From the NCBI RefSeq assembly GCF_013177655.1, contig NZ_CP035946.1:1488001-1552000 (forward strand): a stretch of 64,000 bases of DNA. Reading direction: 5' to 3'. The position numbers and the translations under genes are program-made. Every line of letters begins with the position of its first letter. Position 1 is the stretch's first letter. Positions 56,758-64,000 of the stretch are shown in pieces. Origin of the DNA: Campylobacter canadensis (GTDB lineage Bacteria; Campylobacterota; Campylobacteria; Campylobacterales; Campylobacteraceae). Below the pieces are notes generated by a model. The model worked only from the letters and a program-made list of their open reading frames with translations. It did not search any database and was not told where the DNA came from.

Positions 56758-58608
56758 TTATTGTTTTAATCCTAATAATGTTTCTAGCATTTTATCAACA
56801 GTTGTAATTATTTTAGCACTTGCACCAAAAGAAGCTTGAAATTTCATTAAATTTGCTAATTCTTCGTTTGTATCAACCCCGCTAATAGATGCAAATTCAG
56901 ATTGAACATTTTCTAATAAAACCTTATTTGTATCATTTAAAGAATTATTATTTTGTGCTTTTGCTGCTATATCGGTTGTTAATTGTCTAAAAAATCCTTC
57001 TATTGTATTTGTACTTACACTATTTCCATTGTAAAATTCTATTTCATTATATTGCATTTGGTTTAACTCATTTGCAACATCATTATTACCATCAGTTCCT
57101 GAACTACTTGCTTTAAGTGTGCTTGGGTCTTGCCTTAAATTAGTATCTACATTAATACTTTGCGCATCATTGCCTTCAAAAAATTTACCTAAACCAAAAA
57201 TTCCCGCAATATTTGTACCATTATCAGAGATTGCAACCTTATAGCCATCTTGTTTTGATGCTAAAGAAAAAGCTCCTGTTTGTGTTTTTTCATCATAACT
57301 ATATTGAGCTTGAAAAAAATCATCAAAGTCATTAAGCCCGTTATTATCGTTGTTATCGTCTGTATTTGAGTTTATTTTTTCTATTAAACTTGAGGTTCTT
57401 CCATTGCTTATCATTGATGTGCTTGAATCAATTGTTATTGTTTTTCTAGCTACTTCTTTTCCTTCATTATCATAAACAATTAAATCAAAACTGCCTTGCT
57501 TTAGTCTATTATCATGTGTCATTAAAGTATCATCTGGTTTTAAATTATGAATAGGTTGAGAAATTACTTTATCTTGTGCTGCCTTTGCATAAATATTATT
57601 TGTATTTACAATAATTCCTTTTGCAAAACTATTCATATTATCTATATAACCTTGCAAAATCCCATCAGCAAATTCTCCTTTTTCGTTATCAAAAAATCTT
57701 CCTCTTAAATCAAGTTGAGCTCCTAGCTGTCCGCCATTTAATTTTGTTGTAAGGTCTGCTGTTGTTCCGTCTTGAAGCTCATAATAAACCCTAGTAAAAT
57801 CCGAACCACTTGAAACGCTTGTTAGTTTTAAAGGGTGGAAGGTTTCTCCATCAACTATTGAAAAACCTTCAATATTTAAATGATAATTAAGTCCGCCATC
57901 TTTAATAGGAGTATCAAAGCTAACATCTTGAGTTATATTTTCTTTAAAAACTTTAGCATTTACTAATTTCATAATCCTAAGCTCAAGCTCATCTCTTTGG
58001 TCTCTTAAATCGTTTGCGTGAGAATCAGCAACACTTTCAATAGCACTAATTTTTGCATTTAAATTCGCAATATCCTTACCTAAACGATTTATTTCTTCAA
58101 TGCTTAATTCTATATCAGTATTTACAGTTTTTTGCATTGTTTTTAAGTCGGTTGTTGTTTTACTAATATTTGTAGTTAGGGTTTGTGCTTGTTGAATAAG
58201 GTTAATTTTCATACTACCATCAGCAGGATTGCTTGCGAATTTATTCCAAGCTACTTGATAGTTTTTTAAATCATATAAAAGTCCTGTATTTTGCTTTAAA
58301 TCAGGAAATCTTTGTGCTGCTTCTTCTAGTTTTGTTTTTAAATATTTAGTTTGTTCGTAATTGCTTGTATTTTGTTGTAATTTTGCAAAAACATATTCAT
58401 CGTGAATTCTAACAATGGTCTTAACCTTAGTACCAAGACCTATATCTCCTGCTGGAACATGCAAACCCTCTCTTGCTTGTTGAACCACTCTTTGCCTTGT
58501 ATAATAAGAATTATTCGCATTTGTAAGATTGTGTCCTGTAGTTGAAATTTGCACTTGTGCAGCATTCATCCCTGTAACACCCGTATTTAAAGTTGAAAAA
58601 ATACTCAT
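56758..58608 (-). CDS. flgK: Flagellar hook-associated protein FlgK (HAP1)
   Basis: FlgK forms the first hook-filament junction layer outside the cell. The 616-aa protein has the N-terminal D0 motif [20 protein letters not shown] (coiled-coil helix), a variable central region, and the C-terminal D0 helix [35 protein letters not shown]. Export is through the flagellar secretion apparatus, with no cleaved signal. A sigma-54 promoter lies directly upstream. The flgM/flgN genes, neighbours in C. jejuni, are not here. Confidence 0.95.
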   Translation of the reverse strand: MSIFSTLNTGVTGMNAAQVQISTTGHNLTNANNSYYTRQRVVQQAREGLHVPAGDIGLGTKVKTIVRIHDEYVFAKLQQNTSNYEQTKYLKTKLEEAAQRFPDLKQNTGLLYDLKNYQVAWNKFASNPADGSMKINLIQQAQTLTTNISKTTTDLKTMQKTVNTDIELSIEEINRLGKDIANLNAKISAIESVADSHANDLRDQRDELELRIMKLVNAKVFKENITQDVSFDTPIKDGGLNYHLNIEGFSIVDGETFHPLKLTSVSSGSDFTRVYYELQDGTTADLTTKLNGGQLGAQLDLRGRFFDNEKGEFADGILQGYIDNMNSFAKGIIVNTNNIYAKAAQDKVISQPIHNLKPDDTLMTHDNRLKQGSFDLIVYDNEGKEVARKTITIDSSTSMISNGRTSSLIEKINSNTDDNNDNNGLNDFDDFFQAQYSYDEKTQTGAFSLASKQDGYKVAISDNGTNIAGIFGLGKFFEGNDAQSINVDTNLRQDPSTLKASSSGTDGNNDVANELNQMQYNEIEFYNGNSVSTNTIEGFFRQLTTDIAAKAQNNNSLNDTNKVLLENVQSEFASISGVDTNEELANLMKFQASFGASAKIITTVDKMLETLLGLKQ

Positions 58609-58637
58609 AAATTAACCTTTTAAATTTTTATAAAAAT

Positions 58638-58655
58638 TAGCAATAATTATTCCAA
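58638..58655 (-). promoter_or_regulatory. Sigma-54 promoter of flgK
   Basis: On the minus strand TTGGAATAATTATTGCTA: GG and GC dinucleotides with exactly 10 nt between, the -24/-12 spacing of RpoN promoters. It lies 30 nt before the ATG at 58608. flgK is known to be RpoN-dependent in C. jejuni. Confidence 0.82.
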
Positions 58656-58678
58656 AATCGCCATTTTTTTAAAAAAAT

Positions 58679-59785
58679 TTAGATGTAATAAAATAAAATT
58701 AAAAGAATAAAAAAAGCTGTACTAAAATAAGTATAACTTAATAAATAATTTTTTTTATTACAATTTTTTTGTGTTAAATAGAATTTAAAAGCAATTAAAT
58801 TAGCCATTGAGCTTATTAAACTTGTACAAGCTGCTATATTTACACCTAAAAAAATATCTTTAAAATCATTTGTAAAATTACTTAAAAATATACTAGCACT
58901 AACATTAGAAATAAAAAAAGAAAGAACAATTGAGCTTATAAAAATATTTTTTATCTCATAATTTATAATCTTTGAAAGAAAAAATACCGCTAAAAATAGA
59001 TTAATAAAGCTAAATAATAGAGCATAATCAAGCTTTAAAAAAACTTCTTTTTGAGTAAAAAATAAAATTAAAATTACTACAAATAAAACAAAATACAAAT
59101 TTAAAAAAGAAAAAATACAAAGCAAGGCTAACAAAAACAAAAATAAATTTAAAAAGATTATTTTTTTATTAATTTTAATATCAATTTTAATATGAGGAAT
59201 TTTTTCATTTTTTACAAAGCAAAAAATACAAATATTAAGCAAAATAAACGCTAATAAACAGTATTTAAAGGCTGTTTGAAAAAAGTCATTAAAACTTAAA
59301 GAATAATGAGTAAATAAAAACATATTCTGCGGATTACCAAAAGGAGTAAGCATAGAACCTAAATTAGCTGCTAAGCTAAGCATTACAAGAGTAAAAATTA
59401 TTATTTTATCTGCCTTTATTTTATTTAGTAAAATAAGTGCAAATGGAACAAAAGAAAGCAAAGCAACATCGTTTGTAATAAACATTGATAAAAAAAATGT
59501 AAGCATAACTAAAAGCCATATTAAAGCTCTTTTGTTATTTATTTTTTTTAAGCATAAATAACACAAAAACTCAAGAAAATTTGCATTTTGCAAAGCACAA
59601 ATAATAAGCATAAATAATAACAATAAAAATATTGTTTTAAAAGATACAGCATTAAAGCAAGAATATAAAAAATCATAATCAAGGCTTATTTTTGCATAAA
59701 AAATCATTATAAAAAAACATAAAAATGCAAAAATAAAGCTGCATACAAAAAAACTATCAAAAAATATTTTTTTAATTATTGTCAT
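58679..59785 (-). CDS. SLC13/ArsB-NhaD superfamily ion transporter
   Basis: A 368-aa inner-membrane protein with about ten helices. The two re-entrant hairpin motifs of the ion-transporter superfamily are present: FITNDVALLSFVPFAL and LGSMLTPFGNPQNMFLF. The substrate could be an anion such as a dicarboxylate, or arsenite or Na+/H+; the sequence does not decide. I start at the ATG at 59785, 14 nt inside the murD end; a longer in-frame start (59842) would add 19 residues lacking membrane character. Confidence 0.75.
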   Translation of the reverse strand: MTIIKKIFFDSFFVCSFIFAFLCFFIMIFYAKISLDYDFLYSCFNAVSFKTIFLLLLFMLIICALQNANFLEFLCYLCLKKINNKRALIWLLVMLTFFLSMFITNDVALLSFVPFALILLNKIKADKIIIFTLVMLSLAANLGSMLTPFGNPQNMFLFTHYSLSFNDFFQTAFKYCLLAFILLNICIFCFVKNEKIPHIKIDIKINKKIIFLNLFLFLLALLCIFSFLNLYFVLFVVILILFFTQKEVFLKLDYALLFSFINLFLAVFFLSKIINYEIKNIFISSIVLSFFISNVSASIFLSNFTNDFKDIFLGVNIAACTSLISSMANLIAFKFYLTQKNCNKKNYLLSYTYFSTAFFILLILFYYI

Positions 59786-60965
59786 TTTCTTGCATATATT
59801 GAATAAATAACTCGCCTCTTTGCTTATAAGAGCTAAATTCATCTAAACTAGCACAAGCAGGGCTTAAAATAGCTATTTCATCTTCTTTTAAATCTTTATA
59901 AATTAAATTGACCGCTTCTTTTAAATTGCATCTAATAGCATTAAATGAACATTCTTTTGCAAGGGCGCTAAAGTCTTTTTTTCCTATTAAATAAAGCTTT
60001 GTATCTTTTGCTAAATATTTAAAAAATTCTCTTAAATCTTGTCCTTTTTCATCTCCACCTGCAATTAAGTGTATTTTTTTATCTTTATAAGAATTAATGC
60101 AAGCTAAAGCAGCGCTAATATTAGTTGCTTTGCTATCATCTACCCATAATCTATTTTTTTTATCATAAATTTCTTGACATTTGTGCTTGTCAATTACAAA
60201 GGAATTTAATTTTTCAATACTTAGTTTAGAAGTAATTATTCTTTCACAAGCAAGTGCTAATAAAGCATCAAGTAAAAATGGTGCTTTGTGTTTTATTTTA
60301 TTTATATCAATATTAAATTGCTTAGCAATATCTAATTCATTTTCATAAAAATATTTTTTGCATTGTGCCTTGCTTAAATATTCTTCATATTTTTTTGGAA
60401 CTATGCAACTTGCTGTTTTATTCATTCTAAAAATAAGCTCTAATTTTGCTTTTTCATATTCTTTAAAAGAGCCGTGCCAACTAATATGGTCATCTAAAAT
60501 AGGTAACAAAACATAAATCTCAGGTCTTGCTTTTTTTGTATAATGAAGTGCAAAAGAGCTCATTTCAAGCACAATTAACTTTGCTTTTAAATCCATATTA
60601 CATAAAGCAACGCCTATATTCCCACCAGCTTGAATATTTAATAAATACGCTATCATTTGAGTAGTAGTGGTTTTACCATTTGTTCCACTAACCCAAATAC
60701 TAAGCCCTAAACTATCATAAAAATAATCTATTTCACTAGTTAAATGTAAGGCTTTTTTAGCTAAAGCATTGCTAGGGCTTATTGCGGGGCTTATTATTTC
60801 AAGCTCACTTTTTAAAGGCTCAAACATACTTGAAGGTAGTAAATTATTATTAAATTCATCTTTAGAAGCTTTTAAAAACGCATCATCATAAATATTCCAA
60901 GTTCCTGCTTGAATTTTACTTGAAATTGCCTTTGCAATTATTCCATATCCAAAAATTGATTTCAT
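59772..60965 (-). CDS. murD: UDP-N-acetylmuramoylalanine--D-glutamate ligase
   Basis: MurD adds D-glutamate to UDP-MurNAc-L-Ala in peptidoglycan synthesis. At 397 aa it is at the short end for the family. The ATP-binding P-loop GTNGKTTTTQM lies near residue 93, GGNIGVALC follows, LEMSSFALHY carries the substrate contact, and RLWVDDSKATN and GGDEKGQD mark the C-terminal domain. mraY lies 4 nt upstream on the same strand. Confidence 0.95.
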   Translation of the reverse strand: MKSIFGYGIIAKAISSKIQAGTWNIYDDAFLKASKDEFNNNLLPSSMFEPLKSELEIISPAISPSNALAKKALHLTSEIDYFYDSLGLSIWVSGTNGKTTTTQMIAYLLNIQAGGNIGVALCNMDLKAKLIVLEMSSFALHYTKKARPEIYVLLPILDDHISWHGSFKEYEKAKLELIFRMNKTASCIVPKKYEEYLSKAQCKKYFYENELDIAKQFNIDINKIKHKAPFLLDALLALACERIITSKLSIEKLNSFVIDKHKCQEIYDKKNRLWVDDSKATNISAALACINSYKDKKIHLIAGGDEKGQDLREFFKYLAKDTKLYLIGKKDFSALAKECSFNAIRCNLKEAVNLIYKDLKEDEIAILSPACASLDEFSSYKQRGELFIQYMQENDNN

Positions 60966-60969
60966 TTTT

Positions 60970-62007
60970 TTACCTTATTTTAATTGTGATTAAAGCAAAT
61001 AAACAGCATAAAAATGCTATCATCCAAAATCTAATTATTATTTTATTTTCACTCCAACCAATTTGCTCAAAATGATGATGAATTGGAGTCATTTTAAAAA
61101 TTCTTTTTTTAAATATTTTAAAAGATGAAACCTGTAAAATCACACTAATTGTCTCTATTACAAAGATAAAACCAATTAAAATTAAAAGAATTTCATTTTT
61201 TGTAATTATAGCTAAATAGCCAATAAATCCGCCTAAAGCTAAAGAGCCACTATCACCCATAAAAATTTGTGCAGGGTGGCAGTTATACCACAAAAAACCA
61301 AGTAAAGAGCCAATTAATGCAAGGGCTAAAACACAGCATTCTTCAATATTTGCAATCTTTGGAAGTAATAAATAATTTGCATAAAGTGCATTTGAGCTTA
61401 AATACACAAAAACACTAAGGGTAAAAATTGAAAAAATACTAGGAACACAAGCAAGTCCATCTAAGCCATCAGTAAGATTAATTGCATTTGCACTAGAAAT
61501 TAATACTAAAATCCAAAATAAAAAAGCAAAAATACCCATATCAAAAATAGCATATTTAAAAAATGGTAAATAAAAATTAGTATCAAAAGAAGCAAAATAA
61601 AGCGGAGACAAAGTTAAAATACTTGCAATTATTAATAAAAGCATTTTTGCCTTAGCACTTAAACCAGCTTTATTTTTTTTATGCAATACCTTTTTTAAAT
61701 CATCAATAACACCAATTAAAGAAAATAAAATTAAGCTTAAATATGCTGCTATTACATACTCGTTAATTTTGATAAAACAAAAAGAAGCAATCAAAGTTGT
61801 AAGCACAAAAACTATTCCGCCCATTGTTGGAGTATTTTTTTTACTTTGATGAATGCTAACATCTTCTAAAATAGGTTGATTTGCGTGTGTTTTTGCCCAA
61901 GCAATAAAAAGTGGCATTATAAAAACACTAAGCAAAAAAGCAAATAAAAAAGCTAAAAAAGCCCTAACGCTAATGTAATTAAATAAATTTACATCAATAT
62001 TAAACAT
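60970..62007 (-). CDS. mraY: Phospho-N-acetylmuramoyl-pentapeptide transferase
   Basis: MraY transfers phospho-MurNAc-pentapeptide to undecaprenyl phosphate, making lipid I at the inner membrane. The 345-aa product has about ten helices and the key motifs [31 protein letters not shown] (catalytic Asp), [19 protein letters not shown] and the late [11 protein letters not shown]. It and murD form the peptidoglycan pair murD-mraY seen in C. jejuni. Confidence 0.96.
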   Translation of the reverse strand: MFNIDVNLFNYISVRAFLAFLFAFLLSVFIMPLFIAWAKTHANQPILEDVSIHQSKKNTPTMGGIVFVLTTLIASFCFIKINEYVIAAYLSLILFSLIGVIDDLKKVLHKKNKAGLSAKAKMLLLIIASILTLSPLYFASFDTNFYLPFFKYAIFDMGIFAFLFWILVLISSANAINLTDGLDGLACVPSIFSIFTLSVFVYLSSNALYANYLLLPKIANIEECCVLALALIGSLLGFLWYNCHPAQIFMGDSGSLALGGFIGYLAIITKNEILLILIGFIFVIETISVILQVSSFKIFKKRIFKMTPIHHHFEQIGWSENKIIIRFWMIAFLCCLFALITIKIR

Positions 62008-62034
62008 CTAAATTCCTAAAAGTTTTTTTAAAGA

Positions 62035-63189
62035 TTAATTATATTCTTTTTTTTCACAAAAATAAAAAGTATTGAAAAAAAAGTTTATTTTAATATTTGA
62101 ATTTTTACAAAGATAAATTCTTTTGCAAACTTTTTCTTTGCATTCTTTTAAACCATAAAATTGCAAAATTGCAAAATTGTCAGAATTTTTGCTAATTTCA
62201 TTTATATTATTTTCTTTTAAGCTTTTTGCTAGTTCTTTATTTAAATGATAAGCTCTTGCAAAATGTTCACTTTTATCAATATAGCGATATAAAATTGGAT
62301 TAAAAAGCACAAATAAATAGCTAAAAACGAGGCTAAATAAAGTAAAATACAACATAATTTTATACTTTAATCTAAATTCTGGTAAATGCACATAAAAGCT
62401 TGAGATAAATTCTTTTACCACTAATGGTATTGCTATTATTAAAAATGGTAAAAAATCTTCTATTTGCGTTTTTTGCCTAAAAGAAAGAGCAAGACAAAGC
62501 AAAAAAGAACTAGCACTTACAAAAAATAATAAATCTTTTTTTCTTTTAAAAGCAATATCATAAATGGTATAAAAATAATACAAAAATAAAGGTGGTGTAA
62601 AAACAGTTGCACATATTGCTAACATATCAAAAAAATACGCTCTTGGTCTTCCAGAAACATCAAAACCATATTTATTTAACGAAAGAAAAAATAAAAACAA
62701 GCAATAATAAAATAGATTTTTCTTTCTTTTATTATAACTATAAATAAGCAAAGCAAAAGCAAAAATCATCATTGATGGAATAAAATAAATACTTAAACTA
62801 AGAATTATATAAAAAATTAAATTCTGTTTTTTTTGCTCTAAATAAATAAGCAAAAGACTAATAAAAATCACTAAACCAGCATAATTAATGAGTAAGCTAG
62901 AAGCAAGCACACCTGGGCATAAAATAAAAATTATTAAGGCAATATAAGCTCTTTGTTCTAAATATTTTTTAGAAATTAAATAAAGCAAAATACAACTTAA
63001 AATATGTAAAAAAATAAAAAATACTCTTATGTATTCACTGCCTAAAATACTTAATAAATATTGCAGTAAAATAGAAAAAGCACTATTAAAATTAATTTCA
63101 TTAATCTCGTAAATACTAAGGCTTAAAAAAGCATTTTGCCAAAGTAAAATACAAATATCAAAGAATAAAATTACACAAATTTTTTTCAT
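62035..63189 (-). CDS. Polytopic membrane protein, possibly GT-C type glycosyltransferase
   Basis: A 384-aa protein with about nine to ten membrane helices and a short C-terminal soluble end with four cysteines (GLKECKEKVCKRIYLCKN...FYFCEKK). The layout resembles GT39/ArnT-like GT-C enzymes (first loop with EINEINFNS, several helices, RQKTQIEDFLPFLIIAIP). The Asp/Glu pair of active GT-C enzymes is not clear, so this is only a suggestion. It lies 28 nt upstream of mraY and overlaps the thioesterase by 4 nt. Confidence 0.6.
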   Translation of the reverse strand: MKKICVILFFDICILLWQNAFLSLSIYEINEINFNSAFSILLQYLLSILGSEYIRVFFIFLHILSCILLYLISKKYLEQRAYIALIIFILCPGVLASSLLINYAGLVIFISLLLIYLEQKKQNLIFYIILSLSIYFIPSMMIFAFALLIYSYNKRKKNLFYYCLFLFFLSLNKYGFDVSGRPRAYFFDMLAICATVFTPPLFLYYFYTIYDIAFKRKKDLLFFVSASSFLLCLALSFRQKTQIEDFLPFLIIAIPLVVKEFISSFYVHLPEFRLKYKIMLYFTLFSLVFSYLFVLFNPILYRYIDKSEHFARAYHLNKELAKSLKENNINEISKNSDNFAILQFYGLKECKEKVCKRIYLCKNSNIKINFFFNTFYFCEKKEYN

Positions 63190-63554
63190 TTTTCTTTAAA
63201 TAAGGAAAGTATTTTATCATCAATTGCAAATAACTTATTGTCTTTAGTAACAGCTAATTTAATCTGCGCTTTAAATAATAAAAGCTGCTCTTTATAAAGT
63301 TCTTGTTCAAGGTAAATACAATATTTATCATAATTTAAATATTTTGTTTTTACATCAATTAAATCGCCTAAGCGAGCAGGAGATTTAAAAACCGCTTTTA
63401 CTTCTCTTAAAACAAAATTATATTCTTCTAAAAATTCTTTTTTATCGGCGCTAAAAAACATTTCGCTTCTTGCTCTTTCACAATATTTTAAATAATTAGT
63501 GTGATAAACAATACCCATACAATCAGTATCTTCATAATAAATTCTAATTTGCAT
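63186..63554 (-). CDS. ybgC: YbgC/FadM-family acyl-CoA thioesterase
   Basis: A 122-aa hot-dog-fold thioesterase (4HBT). The active-site helix is YEDTDCMGIVYHTNYLKYCERARSE, with the catalytic Asp (YEDTD) and His (VYH). Size is normal for the single-domain type. It is not next to tol-pal genes here. The symbol is given on the family level. Confidence 0.85.
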   Translation of the reverse strand: MQIRIYYEDTDCMGIVYHTNYLKYCERARSEMFFSADKKEFLEEYNFVLREVKAVFKSPARLGDLIDVKTKYLNYDKYCIYLEQELYKEQLLLFKAQIKLAVTKDNKLFAIDDKILSLFKEK

Positions 63555-63617
63555 TTAAACTCCTAGTTTTTTGTTAATAATAACAATTTTTACTAATCTT
63601 TAATGCAAAAATAATGC

Positions 63618-63651
63618 AAATTTATAAAAGGAAAAATCCTTTTATAAATTT
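63618..63651 (-). terminator. Terminator of the right-edge AGCS symporter gene
   Basis: Perfect 15-bp stem AAATTTATAAAAGGA/TCCTTTTATAAATTT with A4 loop. It overlaps the stop codon of the upstream minus-strand gene. Confidence 0.8.
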
Positions 63652-64000
63652 AATCCCAGCATTCTGCGTTTTTAATATTTAATTTTTTAGCACTAAAACT
63701 TGGGTCTAAGCCTTGTTTTTTTTGCATATCATAATCTTTTAATACCTTAATTAATACAGGGCTTAGTAATAAAATAGCAACAATATTCATTGAAGCCATA
63801 CAAGCCATTGTAATATCAGCTAAATCCCAAGCTAAAACTAAATCAATTCTTGAACCTACAAAAACCATAACAACTGCACTTATTTTAAAAAACATATCCG
63901 CCATTTTGCTTTTTGTTAGATTTTTAATATTTGCGTCAGCATAATAAAAGTTACCGATTAAAGATGTGATTGCAAATAAAACTATTGAGATAGTAATAAA
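63650..64000 (-). CDS. AGCS-family alanine/glycine symporter, C-terminal part
   Basis: The open frame runs from the window edge without a break (FITISIVLFAITSLIGNFYYADANIKN as visible pieces) to a TAA at 63650. It carries the C-terminal AGCS features VFVGSRIDLVLAWDLADITMA and DYDMQKKQGLDPSF. About 116 codons are present; the start is outside the window. It is a paralogue of the complete AGCS gene at 51583-52917. Confidence 0.85.
   Translation of the reverse strand, partial: FITISIVLFAITSLIGNFYYADANIKNLTKSKMADMFFKISAVVMVFVGSRIDLVLAWDLADITMACMASMNIVAILLLSPVLIKVLKDYDMQKKQGLDPSFSAKKLNIKNAECWD

Overview
The window is a chromosome segment of a Campylobacter-type epsilonproteobacterium (Campylobacterota). 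The DNA is very AT-rich, genes are tightly packed and often overlap at ATGA or TAATG junctions, and promoters are extended, T-rich -10 boxes. Several gene blocks follow orders I recall from C. jejuni: apt-dedA-pepA-ychF; miaA/ubiA.../moaA-queE-queD; glyS-DUF815; the lactate lut operon; flgP-flgQ-flgR-asd; murD-mraY. The species cannot be fixed from the sequence alone.

Layout. 1-8.9 kb: nucleotide salvage, peptidase, NAD kinase, RecN, a glutamine-amidotransferase/amino-acid permease pair and an orphan CI-like DNA-binding protein. 8.9-18.2 kb: miaA, then an operon for menaquinone prenylation, molybdopterin and queuosine precursor synthesis and rRNA methylation, then a HemN-like radical SAM protein, an AMIN protein and an NDH-2-like dehydrogenase. 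18.29-18.54 kb: tRNA-Asp, tRNA-Val and tRNA-Lys. 18.6-28.9 kb: rhomboid protease, L-lactate utilisation (lutABC), YagU, IlvA, GlyS, a DUF815 ATPase, a MagIII-like glycosylase, a Nudix hydrolase and a secreted choloylglycine-hydrolase-family enzyme. 40.9-42.6 kb: tRNA-Ile and 16S rRNA on the minus strand. 42.9-64 kb: chemoreceptor, MgtE, M23 peptidase, flagellar basal-disk and regulator genes, asd, AGCS symporters, smpB, mrp, der, flgK, a SLC13/ArsB-like transporter, murD, mraY, a polytopic membrane protein and a YbgC thioesterase.

The exceptional part is about 28.9-40.5 kb, a minus-strand accessory island. One 941-residue protein combines an N-terminal phage-lysozyme-like (GH24/pesticin-like) domain, a von Willebrand A domain with a complete MIDAS, and two RTX calcium-binding blocks, as in a type I-secreted antibacterial toxin. 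Around it lie five paralogous secreted proteins whose conserved N-terminal half resembles the LprI/DUF1311 lysozyme-inhibitor family. One of them overlaps the toxin start by ATGA. Two unrelated membrane proteins occupy equivalent cassette positions. Four short orphan toxin-start stubs, a decayed membrane-protein copy and near-identical promoter repeats show that the island evolves by cassette recombination. I infer a lysozyme-RTX toxin with a multi-copy immunity array, in which toxin genes have been lost or swapped and immunity genes kept. No secretion machinery is present in the window.

The island lies directly downstream of 16S-tRNA-Ile, where tRNA-Ala, 23S and 5S genes would be expected. 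Either the rRNA operon is split here, the island was inserted into it, or the assembly joined two repeats. The 16S gene keeps its long flanking precursor stem, so it looks functional.
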